A stretch of DNA of 64,000 nt, from NCBI RefSeq assembly GCF_005747095.1, contig NZ_SWLG01000008.1, positions 62,001-126,000 on the forward strand. Direction: 5' to 3'. A model generated the notes under the pieces. That model searched no databases and was not told the DNA's origin. It saw nothing but the letters and a program-made list of their open reading frames with translations. Of this stretch, positions 7,669-16,727 are shown one piece after another. Position numbers and translations under genes: made by a program. Numbering within the stretch: the first letter of the stretch is position 1; each line of letters begins with the position of its first letter. Source of the stretch: Exobacillus caeni (GTDB taxonomy: Bacteria; Bacillota; Bacilli; Bacillales; Guptibacillaceae).

Positions 7669-10044
7669 TTGTTGAATCCTACTATAGAATGTCACTATGA
7701 GTATGATAAGAAAGTTAGTTTTGCCCTGCAACAGAACCATGTCCCCGTTGTTAAGTTTCTTTCCATCAAAAACACATCTGCTGATTCTCTTTCCAATATA
7801 AAAGTCGAGATCACTGCAAATCCGGAGTTTTCCGAAGTCTATTCGTTAAACATTGAAAAGATTGAATCAGACGAAGTTATAGAAATACGACCTGATCTGC
7901 AGCTATCCTCTCACTTCCTCAGTGTTCTTGATGAAAGTATTGTAGGAAATCTCCAGTTAACAATTTCAGATGGTGATCGGGAACTTTATAAAGAAAACTT
8001 ACCGATTGATGTCATGTCTTTTGATTCCTGGCCGGGTTCTTCTGTCTTGCCTGAAATTATTTCAAGTTTTATTACACCGAATCGCCCTTTCGTTAATGAT
8101 ATTGTCAGGCAGGCTGCTTCTATTATGGAAACAAATACAGGGTCAAATGCGATGGACGGTTATCAAAGTGGGGATCCTAACCGTGTACTTGCCCAATTGT
8201 CCGCTATTTACTCCGCGATTCAAGCACATGAAATTGCCTATGTAAGTGCACCGGCAAGCTTTGAAGACGAGGGCCAGAAAATTTGTTTTCCTGATCTGAT
8301 AAAAGAACATAAATTAGGAACGTGCCTTGATCTAGCGTTACTTTATGCTGCATGTGCAGAGGCCGTAGGAATCTATCCTTTGGTGGTGTTCCTGAAAGGT
8401 CATGCTTTTCCGGCTTTCTGGCTGAAGGAACAAACGACATATGAAAGTTTTCAAGATGATAAAAGCATTTTAACAAAACATATGGCACACGGAATTAATG
8501 AGTTGATAGCAGTAGAATCTACATATCTGACAAAGGAAGATTCAACGTTTAATGAAGCGGTAAAAAACGCAGAAGTTAATCTCGATAAAGTGGATTTCTT
8601 CCAATACTTTATCGATGTCAAGAGAAGTAGGATCGGTCAAATAAAGCCAATTGACTTAAAAAAGGTAAGTGGAGATATTGAAGTAGAAGTCAACCAGGAA
8701 GAGCCGCTTAACATGCCAAATAAAATGGCTTTTGATCAAGTGGAGGTCATCCCGGAAAAGGAAGATGCCGATCAGCAAGTCCAACAGGAAAGCAAAGTCA
8801 TCTACTGGCAAAACAAGCTTATCGATATGAGCCTCCGTAACAACCTGTTAAATTATCGTTTGCATACACAGGGCATTCCTGTAGTAACGCCAGACTTATC
8901 AAGAACGGAAGACATACTGGCCATGGGCAAAAAAGTCTTTATCAATCCTTTGCCGAATGAGTGGCAAAATAAGGCCAGGGACTTCAGGGAGCAGAAAGAA
9001 CTTTTGCAATCGAAAATCCTGCAGGGAGATATGCAGAATAACCGGTTACGCTCTACGTTAACGGAGGTTAATCTGGACAAAGAGCTGGTGAAGCTTTACC
9101 GAAATGCGAAAAACACGCTAGAAGAAAGCGGGGCTAATTCGCTGTTTGTAGCCCTTGGCTTTTTAAAGTGGTATGAAGAAAAGTCGTACACGAAAGAGCG
9201 TTATGCTCCAATTTTATTGCTGCCAGTTGATTTAGTAAGGATGTCTGCGAAAAAAGGATACTATATTCGTGCACGTGATGAAGAAGTGCAAATCAATATT
9301 TCACTCATTGAATATTTGAAGCAGAAGTTCGGCATCGATGCTTCGGGCCTTTATGAGATCCCAAAAGATGAACATGGGGCAGATGTGAAAAAAGTATTAA
9401 CGACGATGCGCCGCCTGATTATGACGATGAAAAGTTGGGATGTGCTGGAGACTGCCAGCATCGGTTTGTTCTCTTTTTCGAAATTCGTCATGTGGAACGA
9501 CCTTGTGAACAACTCAGAGGAACTAAAGGAAAATAAGGTTGTAAAAAGCCTTATGGAAGGCAACTATTTAGTTGAAACCACGGAATCGATGAATAAGCCC
9601 GTAACAACTGAAGTCGATGAAGAAGAGACGATTTATGCTCCTTTAAGCTCTGACAGCACTCAAAAAGAAGCGATACTGGCTACAGGCGCAAACAATAGTT
9701 TCGTGCTGCACGGACCGCCGGGATCGGGTAAGTCGCAAACAATCACGAATATGATTTCCCATGCTCTGGCTAATGGGAAGACAGTATTATTTGTGGTTGA
9801 AAAAATGGCTGCGTTAAGCGTTGTGCAGAAAAGGCTCGCAGACATCGGTTTAGCAAACTTCTGCCTCGAGGTTTACTCAAATAAAGGGCAGAAAAAAGAC
9901 ATCCTTGCCCAGCTTGAAACTTCTTTTAACGCACAGCATAAAACAAAGGGAACAAACTGGAGTGAGAAATCAGAAGAGATCAAGAAATTAAAGAAAGAGC
10001 TAAACAGCTATGTCAAGGACCTTCAGTTTATTTTTGACAAGTAA
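7669..10044 (+). CDS. DUF4011 superfamily-1 helicase, truncated after Walker A
   Basis: This is 791 residues, whereas proteins of this family usually run to well over 1,500. The start is TTG behind AAGGAGGGA. Residues ~1-150 form a beta-rich domain. At ~215-285 a transglutaminase-like region shows G-T-C-L-D-L, G-H-A-F-P-A-F-W and A-V-E-S-T-Y. DUF4011 follows at ~385-650, then the AAA_11 helicase begins with Walker A GPPGSGKS near 681-688. The frame stops about 100 residues later, before Walker B, motifs III-VI and the C-terminal nuclease/DUF3320 region. The last few residues before TAA look unlike the family. The next gene starts 39 bases on, so a deletion probably removed the 3' half. Full-length relatives are found in defence islands. 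Helicase activity is unlikely in this form. Confidence 0.8.
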   Translation: MLNPTIECHYEYDKKVSFALQQNHVPVVKFLSIKNTSADSLSNIKVEITANPEFSEVYSLNIEKIESDEVIEIRPDLQLSSHFLSVLDESIVGNLQLTISDGDRELYKENLPIDVMSFDSWPGSSVLPEIISSFITPNRPFVNDIVRQAASIMETNTGSNAMDGYQSGDPNRVLAQLSAIYSAIQAHEIAYVSAPASFEDEGQKICFPDLIKEHKLGTCLDLALLYAACAEAVGIYPLVVFLKGHAFPAFWLKEQTTYESFQDDKSILTKHMAHGINELIAVESTYLTKEDSTFNEAVKNAEVNLDKVDFFQYFIDVKRSRIGQIKPIDLKKVSGDIEVEVNQEEPLNMPNKMAFDQVEVIPEKEDADQQVQQESKVIYWQNKLIDMSLRNNLLNYRLHTQGIPVVTPDLSRTEDILAMGKKVFINPLPNEWQNKARDFREQKELLQSKILQGDMQNNRLRSTLTEVNLDKELVKLYRNAKNTLEESGANSLFVALGFLKWYEEKSYTKERYAPILLLPVDLVRMSAKKGYYIRARDEEVQINISLIEYLKQKFGIDASGLYEIPKDEHGADVKKVLTTMRRLIMTMKSWDVLETASIGLFSFSKFVMWNDLVNNSEELKENKVVKSLMEGNYLVETTESMNKPVTTEVDEEETIYAPLSSDSTQKEAILATGANNSFVLHGPPGSGKSQTITNMISHALANGKTVLFVVEKMAALSVVQKRLADIGLANFCLEVYSNKGQKKDILAQLETSFNAQHKTKGTNWSEKSEEIKKLKKELNSYVKDLQFIFDK

Positions 10045-10082
10045 CATGTGGTTTTCCATTATATAATAGGGAGGTTTTAACG

Positions 10083-10301
10083 ATGGCAGAATTAAAATAT
10101 GAAATAAAAGAAACAATAGCGGTTCTTTCTGAATCACCAAAAGGATGGACGAAAGAATTAAATCTTATCAGCTGGAACGGCCGTGCTCCTAAATACGACC
10201 TTAGAGACTGGGCGCCAAATCATGAAAAGATGGGCAAAGGAGTTACATTGACAAAAGAAGATCTAGAGAAGTTGAAGGAAGTGTTAGGTACATCATTCTA
10301 G
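10083..10301 (+). CDS. YdbC/PC4-like single-stranded DNA-binding protein
   Basis: This 72-residue protein matches the YdbC family, a bacterial PC4-like fold that binds single-stranded nucleic acid. Typical features are K-Y-E-I-K-E-T-I-A-V-L at the start, K-E-L-N-L-I-S-W-N, P-K-Y-D-L-R-D-W and a final helix with L-T-K-E-D-L-E-K-L. ATG 10083 follows ATAGGGAGGTTTTAACG. It is only 39 bases after the truncated helicase, which is probably an accident of the deletion, since YdbC is usually a stand-alone gene. It may act in transcription or DNA maintenance; the precise role is unknown. Confidence 0.8.
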   Translation: MAELKYEIKETIAVLSESPKGWTKELNLISWNGRAPKYDLRDWAPNHEKMGKGVTLTKEDLEKLKEVLGTSF

Positions 10302-10541
10302 TTCTTGATTTACAAAAAAAAGACAATACCTGTTAACCTGTAACTGACCAGGAGAATACTTCTTTTAATTACCAATAGTAACTATCTCTCAAAAAGAACT
10401 TTCCAAAAAAAGTCACAAAAAAACCTCAAAACACTCTAGCCAAACAAAATTAAAAAATGATAAGATGATGTGAGTATTTTTACAGAACCTATAATGCTTC
10501 GGAAAATACATCGATTTTAAAGAGTGAGAGAGGCGATTACA

Positions 10542-11102
10542 GTGTTAGATGTTCTATTGATTTTCCTGGTACAAATAATCTTCGTTCCGATTCTGACCCT
10601 GCGTACTGTGTTTATGGTGAAAAATGAAAATAAAAAGGCTTCGGTTGTTGGAGCGCTTGAGGCAGTTGTCTACATCTTTGGTGTATCCCTTGTTTTGACT
10701 GGTGAGCAAAGTATTGCAGCGATGATCGCGTATTCTTTAGGCTTTGGAATCGGGATTTATATCGGCGGAATAATCGAAACAAAATTAGCGATCGGTTATA
10801 CCGCATATAACGTAAACCTCCCTTCGAAAAACCAGGAACTTTTAGACCGATTAAGAAATGATGGTTATGGTGTTACGAACTACACCGGAGAGGGAAGAGA
10901 CGGCTATCGTTATAAAATGGAAATTCTAACGAAACGTAGTCGTGAAAGAGAATTAGAACTCATCATCGAAATGTATGAACCGAAAGCATTTATCATTTCC
11001 TATGAACCTCGTAAATTCAAAGGCGGATTCCTTGTTAAATCCATGAAAAAGCGTCTGAAGAAGAAGCAACAACAAGAACAATCAAGTGCAACTTCTGCTT
11101 AA
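10542..11102 (+). CDS. UPF0316 membrane protein (DUF5698 + DUF2179), YebE-like
   Basis: This is 186 residues from GTG 10542, which has GAGAGG eight bases upstream. An in-frame GTG at 10524 is less well placed. The N-terminal half has three hydrophobic segments (starting L-L-I-F-L-V-Q-I-I and L-T-L-R-T-V, then two Gly-rich helices), typical of DUF5698. The C-terminal half is the soluble DUF2179 domain (R-Y-K-M-E-I-L-T-K-R and I-I-S-Y-E-P-R), ending in a basic tail. It is an integral cytoplasmic-membrane protein, possibly sensing a ligand through DUF2179. The cellular role is not established. A terminator follows at 11133. Confidence 0.85.
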   Translation: MLDVLLIFLVQIIFVPILTLRTVFMVKNENKKASVVGALEAVVYIFGVSLVLTGEQSIAAMIAYSLGFGIGIYIGGIIETKLAIGYTAYNVNLPSKNQELLDRLRNDGYGVTNYTGEGRDGYRYKMEILTKRSRERELELIIEMYEPKAFIISYEPRKFKGGFLVKSMKKRLKKKQQQEQSSATSA

Positions 11103-11132
11103 CAAAAAAAGCATCATGAAAGTACTATTTAT

Positions 11133-11173
11133 AAACCATCAAGTTACAAACTAGTAGTTTGATGGTTTTTTTA
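11133..11173 (+). terminator. Terminator after the UPF0316 gene
   Basis: AAACCATCAA pairs with TTTGATGGTT around a 15-base loop, followed by seven T residues. Confidence 0.8.
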
Positions 11174-11332
11174 TTGAACAAATTTATTAATAAAATAATT
11201 ACAACTCTATTTGTTTAACAGGTGATAAGATTTTCTATATAATCTGTGTTACATATTAAAAAATTAAAAGTGTTCATACAAGGGAGTACAACTATAGCTT
11301 CGAGTAAACACACAGCAACAGGAGGTAAGAAA

Positions 11333-12430
11333 ATGAGTGAACCAGTTATAATTATTGGGGCAGGTATAAGCGGTCTTCGTGCGGCGTCTCTTCTTATTTC
11401 AAAGGGCATCGAGTGCAGAGTCCTGGAGGCACGGGGACGAATTGGAGGCAGAGTTTTAAGTGAGACGACCGTGGACAGGCCTGAGCTCGGCAAGTTTGAT
11501 CTCGGACCAACATGGTTCTGGCCGCAACATGAGCCTGTCATCTCTGATCTTGTCAGAGAACTCGGTTTACAGACATTCGATCAGCACACCGAAGGAGCAA
11601 TGCTTTTAGAGCAATCAAAGAACGGACCAATACAGCGGCATGTACTGCCAGAAGGAGCTACTGAGAGGTCGGTTCGGTTCAATGGCGGTGTTCGGACCCT
11701 TATTGATGCCGTAGCGGATACTCTTCCTAGCGAGATGATCGAATTAGACACGCGTGTAACGGAAATCCGTATGGAGGAAGAAGGAAGAATCACTCTTGAC
11801 GCAGAGCTTTCCGGTGGAGAGAAGAAAAGTATAAGGGCAAAAGCAGTTATCTTAGCGCTACCGCCCAGGATTGTTGCTAGTCGCATCGCATTTTCGCCTT
11901 CTCTCTCTGCTGATCTTATGAGGAGCCTTGTGGACAAGCCCACCTGGATGGCGGGACAGGCCAAGGCGATTGCGATTTACGATCGTCCTTTTTGGCGAGA
12001 GGATGGACTTTCCGGCCAGGTAATGAGCTGGGCTGGTCCCTTACAGGAGATCCATGATGCATCACCTGATACAGGTTACGGTGCACTCTTTGGTTTCTTC
12101 GGGATGCCCGCAAAGATGCGCCAGGCGCTCGGGAAGGAAAGGGTACTTCAACTTGTCGTAGATCAGTTGACGAGGCTATTTGGTTCATCCGCTGAGAAAC
12201 CGATTTCTCTCCTTTACAAGGATTGGTCCACTGATTCTGATACGGCAGTTGACGAAGACGCCAGGCCGCTTACCGATTTTCCAAACTATGGCCAACCGGC
12301 AAGTAATGGCGCGTGGGAAAATAAGCTTATGTTTGCTGGTACAGAAACCTCACTCGAACATGGGGGACATCTTGAAGGAGCACTTCGATCAGCTGAACGT
12401 GCGGTTTCTGAAGTTATGAAGTTATATTGA
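11333..12430 (+). CDS. FAD-dependent amine oxidase family protein
   Basis: This is 365 residues from ATG 11333 behind AGGAGGTAAGAAA; the frame is open from 11246 but that part is not family-like. The N-terminal dinucleotide-binding motif is V-I-I-I-G-A-G-I-S-G-L-R-A-A, followed by E-A-R-G-R-I-G-G-R and D-L-G-P-T-W-F-W-P, the FAD-binding hallmark of flavin monoamine oxidases. The C-terminal flavin motif is F-A-G-T-E-T-S-L-E-H-G-G-H-L-E-G-A. It would oxidise an amine or a related substrate with FAD and oxygen in the cytoplasm; the substrate cannot be read. The gene is clearly richer in GC (sampled lines 52-57%) than its neighbours (about 32-40%), suggesting horizontal acquisition. It appears monocistronic. 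Confidence 0.85.
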   Translation: MSEPVIIIGAGISGLRAASLLISKGIECRVLEARGRIGGRVLSETTVDRPELGKFDLGPTWFWPQHEPVISDLVRELGLQTFDQHTEGAMLLEQSKNGPIQRHVLPEGATERSVRFNGGVRTLIDAVADTLPSEMIELDTRVTEIRMEEEGRITLDAELSGGEKKSIRAKAVILALPPRIVASRIAFSPSLSADLMRSLVDKPTWMAGQAKAIAIYDRPFWREDGLSGQVMSWAGPLQEIHDASPDTGYGALFGFFGMPAKMRQALGKERVLQLVVDQLTRLFGSSAEKPISLLYKDWSTDSDTAVDEDARPLTDFPNYGQPASNGAWENKLMFAGTETSLEHGGHLEGALRSAERAVSEVMKLY

Positions 12431-12641
12431 GCTAATCTATGATAAGCTTAATAAGACGATATACCTCCTCATGAAAAAAGCATATCCCCATATGGATCTG
12501 CCTTGTTGCAACCTGTTCATTATAATTATCGTTTTGTAGGCGGTTATTTTAATAGAAAGAATGTAATACCTTGAAATAACAGGGATTTAAACGGTTAGTG
12601 AAGCTCGAACAGCAGGCTGTTTTTTGAAAGGTGGGCATACA

Positions 12642-13493
12642 ATGAGCAGGATTGTTTTATCGACTGAGAGTGGAGCGGATTTACCAGGTGATATAGCTGA
12701 CAAATATAACGTTCATGTGGTTCCGATGCACATCATCATGGATGGAAAGGATTATTTAGACGGTTCTTTACTTGTTAAGGATATTTATGACTACTATGAT
12801 CGTACCAAACAAATACCATCCACAACGGCCACGAATGTTCATGAGTATCAGGAATTTTTCACGAAGATAAAAGAGGATTTTCCTGATTGTATCATTGTTC
12901 ATATCGGTTACACGTCAAAGGCATCTTCTTCCTTTCAAAACGCGGTACTCACAGCAAAAGATTTTGAAGACATTTTTTTGATCGATGCTTTGAACGTTAC
13001 AGGCGGATTAACTGCGATTGTGATGTATGCTGCAGATTTGTTAGAGAAGGAGCCTGCTATAGAACCTGTTCAATTAGTAGAAAGAATAGAATCGATGGTT
13101 CCTAAATCAAGACTTGCTTTTATTCCAGGAAGCCTGGATTTTTTAAGAGCGGGAGGACGAGTAAGCAATATTGCTTATCTCGGAGGAGCTTTGTTAAGAA
13201 TAAAGCCCTGTATAGAACTAGTAGATGGAAAACTGGTTTCGACTAAAAAGTATCGTGGAAAAATGAGCGTCGTTGCTGAAAAACTCATGCAGGATTATTT
13301 AAATGAATACAACATTGATAAAGAACAACTTTATCTTATATACTCAGTCGGTCTTGATGAAAGGATCAAAGAGCGGATGGATGAAGTCGCCAGGGAAACT
13401 GGATTTAAACATGTAAAATGGATGCAAGCCGGTGCCGTGATTTCCACACACTCTGGTCCTGGAGGGTTCGGAATCGCAGGATTAGAACTTTAG
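12642..13493 (+). CDS. DegV family fatty-acid-binding protein (FakB-like)
   Basis: This is 283 residues from ATG 12642 with GAAAGGTGGG upstream; the GTG-type start 18 bases earlier is less likely. Family signatures are S-T-E-S-G-A-D-L-P near the N terminus, the S-T-T-A-T-N loop, H-I-G-Y-T-S-K-A-S-S-S-F-Q and the glycine-rich R-A-G-G-R-V-S-N. DegV/FakB proteins bind a fatty acid and present it to the kinase FakA for acyl-phosphate formation, feeding exogenous fatty acids into phospholipid synthesis. The gene stands alone and ends at a strong bidirectional terminator shared with the HAD gene. Confidence 0.9.
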   Translation: MSRIVLSTESGADLPGDIADKYNVHVVPMHIIMDGKDYLDGSLLVKDIYDYYDRTKQIPSTTATNVHEYQEFFTKIKEDFPDCIIVHIGYTSKASSSFQNAVLTAKDFEDIFLIDALNVTGGLTAIVMYAADLLEKEPAIEPVQLVERIESMVPKSRLAFIPGSLDFLRAGGRVSNIAYLGGALLRIKPCIELVDGKLVSTKKYRGKMSVVAEKLMQDYLNEYNIDKEQLYLIYSVGLDERIKERMDEVARETGFKHVKWMQAGAVISTHSGPGGFGIAGLEL

Positions 13494-13533
13494 GAACGGA
13501 TTTATAAAGCGGATGACGTAACCCTAAAAATAA

Positions 13534-13577
13534 AAAGGTTTAATAGAAGGCCCCGGGCGATTCTATTAAACCTTTTT
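13534..13577. terminator. Bidirectional terminator between DegV and HAD genes
   Basis: A perfect 15-bp stem, AAAGGTTTAATAGAA / TTCTATTAAACCTTT, with the loop GGCCCCGGGCGA; A- and T-runs on both sides suit both convergent genes. Confidence 0.9.
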
Positions 13578-13585
13578 TGCTTTGA

Positions 13586-14257
13586 CTATGAAGCGAAAAT
13601 AGACCATCTGTTTAGTTCTGCAATTTTGACCATATCTTCTTTTGGATTGACAAGGATTGGGTTGGTGACATATCTCAACAAGGGAATATCACTTTCGCTG
13701 TCTGCATATGCCCAGGTTTCTTTTGGCGGATCCTGTGTTAGGTGTTGCTGTTGCCCCATCCATTCTTGTAATTTTGATACTTTTACATCTCCGTTGACAA
13801 TTTGTCCGATTTCGCCTGTGCAGAGGCCATTTTGGTCAAATAGTAGTTCTGTGCTTAACACATGTACGTCTAATTCAAGCTCCTTTATAAAAGCTTTAAG
13901 AAATGGTTGAAGCGCGCCAGACAATACAATGACCGTATCTCCGTTATTTTGATGCTCTTGAATCTTAAGAACAAGGTCTTTATGTACTTCCGATTTTCCG
14001 TATTCGACGAGTTCTTGAAAAAAGAGATCTAATTCTTCCGTTGTTTGCCCCTTAAATGTCTTCGCAAAAGCCCGGAAAAAATCATGCCGAAATTTATTTT
14101 TCCCTTTGAGCAAACCGCCGGCTGAAGCCTTCACCAATCCCGCTGATACAACGGCCCATTGCTTTGTGGTGAATCTCTGTTTTCCGACCTGGAACATTGC
14201 TTTAAAAGAGTTTCCTTGATAAAGCGTACCATCAAAATCTACAGTGACAATTGCCAA
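13586..14257 (-). CDS. HAD-IB family phosphatase
   Basis: This is a 223-residue cytoplasmic hydrolase. Motif I is V-D-F-D-G-T-L-Y (catalytic Asp pair at residues 7 and 9), motif II is I-V-L-S-G-A, a basic K-V-S-K lies before motif IV, and motif IV is A-Y-A-D-S-E-S-D-I-P-L-L. The size and motif spacing fit the subclass IB group that includes phosphoserine and related phosphatases. It would remove phosphate from a small molecule by a phospho-aspartate mechanism; the substrate is unknown. It is convergent with degV and transcribed alone. Confidence 0.85.
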   Translation of the reverse strand: MAIVTVDFDGTLYQGNSFKAMFQVGKQRFTTKQWAVVSAGLVKASAGGLLKGKNKFRHDFFRAFAKTFKGQTTEELDLFFQELVEYGKSEVHKDLVLKIQEHQNNGDTVIVLSGALQPFLKAFIKELELDVHVLSTELLFDQNGLCTGEIGQIVNGDVKVSKLQEWMGQQQHLTQDPPKETWAYADSESDIPLLRYVTNPILVNPKEDMVKIAELNRWSIFAS

Positions 14258-14580
14258 TACAGAACACCTCGCTTTTTTGTAAGTATAGGACAGTTGGCAT
14301 CTTTTGTAAATGAACTGGAAGAATCAGATTTATGTTTAATAGTCCAAAATAGTCCAAACTTATCATGGAAGGTAGGAAGAAAGGTACCCAGGGATAAAAA
14401 CTTCTCCCTTTGCGTGCTATTCCTTATTTTGGGATACCCTTTATACTGCTTTGCTCGATATCTTAAATAATATTTTCATAGGATGCTTACATGTTTTTAA
14501 CAATATCCCTCTTTTTTTAATATACACTTAAAACTGCTGTGTTTTAATAGTTTTGTATTAAAAAATTAGGAGGTTATGAA
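14258..14580 (+). promoter_or_regulatory. phoX upstream region with candidate PhoP boxes
   Basis: This 323-base divergent gap contains no gene. TTAACA at 14497, TTAATA at 14517 and TTAAAA at 14528 resemble PhoP-binding TT(A/C/T)A(C/T)A repeats; the last two are spaced exactly 11 bases start to start, as in B. subtilis Pho promoters. The first is off register by two bases. The match is suggestive only, but fits a secreted phosphatase gene downstream. Confidence 0.35.
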
Positions 14581-16572
14581 ATGAAAAAGCGACTCTCTAT
14601 CGGACTATCAATGGCGTTAATCGCCTCTTCCTCATTAACTGCAATGGCCCATAATGACTCCAACAAACACGATTTTAAAAACTGGAATAAGAATAACCAA
14701 ATCCAGAGTGTAGAATTCATATCAATGAAAGCTCCATCAACCATTGAAAATATGGTTAAAACGTATACTGAATCTACTGTTAAAGTTACCTTTAAAGACG
14801 GAACTGTTAAAGAGGTCCCGCTAAACTATGATCAGCTTTATCTTACAAAAGACAAGATTGTTGAAAACAAAGGGGAAATGATTCCTGCAGGTACACCGAT
14901 CGACGTCAATGGCGATCCTATTGTCGATAACAGTATTCCAGAAGACCCATCTTACTTTATTTCGGACGCTCCTGATTCTAACAGCCTTATTACCAAAGGG
15001 AACAAAACCTATATGATTTCCCATTTTGAATATGACTCTCAAAATAATGCTGGTGAAGAGGTTTCTGGTCTTCCTGCATCCATGACCCTAACAGAGCTTA
15101 ATCGTGATAAGAAAACTGGAAAACTTACTGTAGAAAATGCAAAAAAAATTGATTTTTCCGATGTGAATGGATTATGGATACCATGTAACGGATCAACTAC
15201 CGACTGGGGAACACATCTTGGTTCAGAAGAGTATGAACCAGACGCAAGAGCTTTTGAAAATAAGGAATCTGGTGCTTACAAAGAAGTAAGCAATTTTGCA
15301 GAGTATTATTTCCATGATTCTTCAAAAGCAAACCCTTATTTTTACGGATGGATCCCGGAGATCTCTGTTTCAAACAAAGGGGAGACTTCCGTAGTGAAAC
15401 ATTACAGTACAGGTCGCTTCTCTCATGAATTGATGAAAGTATTGCCTGATAACAAAACAGCATTGTTTGGAGACGATGGCGGGAACACAATGATGTTTAT
15501 GTATGTGGCAGATGAAGAAACGGATTTCTCTGCCGGCACATTATATGCAGCAAAATTTGACCAGACTGGTACTGAAAACGGTGGTTCCGGTAATCTTGAT
15601 TGGATCAAACTTGGACATGCTTCCGATGAAGAAATTTTGGATCTTATTGAGAGCGGGGTTACTTTCAGTGATATTTTTGAAACTGCTGAGGAGCCTACAG
15701 ATGGCTTTACTGCAGTCAAGACAAACTCTCATAAAACAGTTGAATATTTAAAAGTTAAGCCAGGAATGGAAAAAGTTGCTGCATTTTTAGAACCGCGCAG
15801 ATACGGAGCGATTCTAGGTGCTACTGCTGAGTTCAATAAAATGGAAGGGCTCGCTGTAAACGAAGAAGATAGCAAAGCATATGTCGCGATCTCTTACCAA
15901 AATGGCAGTATGGAAAAACAGGAAAATGCAGTGCAAGACGACATCCAACTGCATAAGATCGATTCAGGTGTTACTTACCAGCTTAACCTTGAAAAAGACC
16001 AAAACGATCACTCTGGTGCTAAAATTCCAAGCAGTTATGTTCCTGCTAGCATGGAAGGATTAGTATTAGGAGAAGACCTTTCATCCCCGGATGAATTCGG
16101 AAACACAGCAGATCCTGACAAGGTTGCAAATCCGGATAACCTTAGCTTCTCAGAACAGTTAGATACCCTATTTATCGGGGAAGACAGCGGTATGCATACC
16201 AATAACTTTGTCTGGGCTTACAATATGGAAACGAAAAAGCTATCCAGGATTCTTTCCGTACCGGTTGGAGCTGAAGCGACAGGATTAAGTGCAGTTGAAG
16301 GTGTAAAAGGATCCAGCTACGTATTAAGTAACTATCAGCACCCTGGAGCCGATCTAGGCGAAAAAGAAATAACTGCAGTGGATAAAGATAAACTAGAGCA
16401 AGCGATGAAAGAAACACTTGGTATCATGGAGACTGGCGGGGTTGGTTACATCGCTGGAATCCCGGAAATTAAGGGAAACCAAAAGTGGAACGAACATGCT
16501 GCAAAAAACAGGGACAATCATAAAAAACATGAAAACTCTAAAAGAGCATCAGGAAAAAACGAACAGGAATAA
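14581..16572 (+). CDS. Secreted PhoX family alkaline phosphatase (DUF839)
   Basis: This is 663 residues. A Sec signal peptide occupies about residues 1-23 (M-K-K-R, hydrophobic stretch, A-M-A cleavage). The mature part has the DUF839/PhoX pattern: G-L-P-A-S-M-T-L-T-E-L, L-W-I-P-C-N-G-S-T-T-D-W-G-T-H-L-G-S-E-E-Y-E-P (split here by family insertions), S-T-G-R-F-S-H-E and a beta-propeller-like C-terminal region with N-K-M-E-G-L-A-V-N. PhoX enzymes are calcium- and iron-dependent phosphomonoesterases that release phosphate outside the cell. The tail is rich in Lys/His/Asn. ATG 14581 has AGGAGGTTATGAA. A terminator follows at 16594. Confidence 0.85.
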   Translation: MKKRLSIGLSMALIASSSLTAMAHNDSNKHDFKNWNKNNQIQSVEFISMKAPSTIENMVKTYTESTVKVTFKDGTVKEVPLNYDQLYLTKDKIVENKGEMIPAGTPIDVNGDPIVDNSIPEDPSYFISDAPDSNSLITKGNKTYMISHFEYDSQNNAGEEVSGLPASMTLTELNRDKKTGKLTVENAKKIDFSDVNGLWIPCNGSTTDWGTHLGSEEYEPDARAFENKESGAYKEVSNFAEYYFHDSSKANPYFYGWIPEISVSNKGETSVVKHYSTGRFSHELMKVLPDNKTALFGDDGGNTMMFMYVADEETDFSAGTLYAAKFDQTGTENGGSGNLDWIKLGHASDEEILDLIESGVTFSDIFETAEEPTDGFTAVKTNSHKTVEYLKVKPGMEKVAAFLEPRRYGAILGATAEFNKMEGLAVNEEDSKAYVAISYQNGSMEKQENAVQDDIQLHKIDSGVTYQLNLEKDQNDHSGAKIPSSYVPASMEGLVLGEDLSSPDEFGNTADPDKVANPDNLSFSEQLDTLFIGEDSGMHTNNFVWAYNMETKKLSRILSVPVGAEATGLSAVEGVKGSSYVLSNYQHPGADLGEKEITAVDKDKLEQAMKETLGIMETGGVGYIAGIPEIKGNQKWNEHAAKNRDNHKKHENSKRASGKNEQE

Positions 16573-16593
16573 GTTAATTAAAAACTATTAGAG

Positions 16594-16649
16594 AAAATGC
16601 CCTTAAGATTGGTTGTTAGAATGCCAACTGAATTCTTAAGGGCATTTTT
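16594..16649 (+). terminator. Terminator after phoX
   Basis: AAAATGCCCTTAAGA pairs with TCTTAAGGGCATTTT; a T-run follows. The loop is about 25 bases. Confidence 0.8.
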
Positions 16650-16678
16650 CGTTTTAGTAGAATGAATACAAAAAGAAA

Positions 16679-16713
16679 CGAATCCCCTGTTTCAAAATAA
16701 AACTGGGGATTCG
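16679..16713 (-). terminator. Terminator of the M6 protease gene
   Basis: CGAATCCCC pairs with GGGGATTCG around a ~17-base loop; read on the minus strand it is followed by a T-rich run. Confidence 0.65.
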
Positions 16714-16727
16714 TCTTTTATAAATTA

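Noticed and set aside
11581-11964. 127-codon frame on the minus strand
   Set aside because: Shadow of the GC-rich amine oxidase gene; high GC keeps antisense frames open.
14159-14470. 103-codon frame on the plus strand
   Set aside because: Overlaps the start of the HAD gene and its promoter region; no binding site or family signature.
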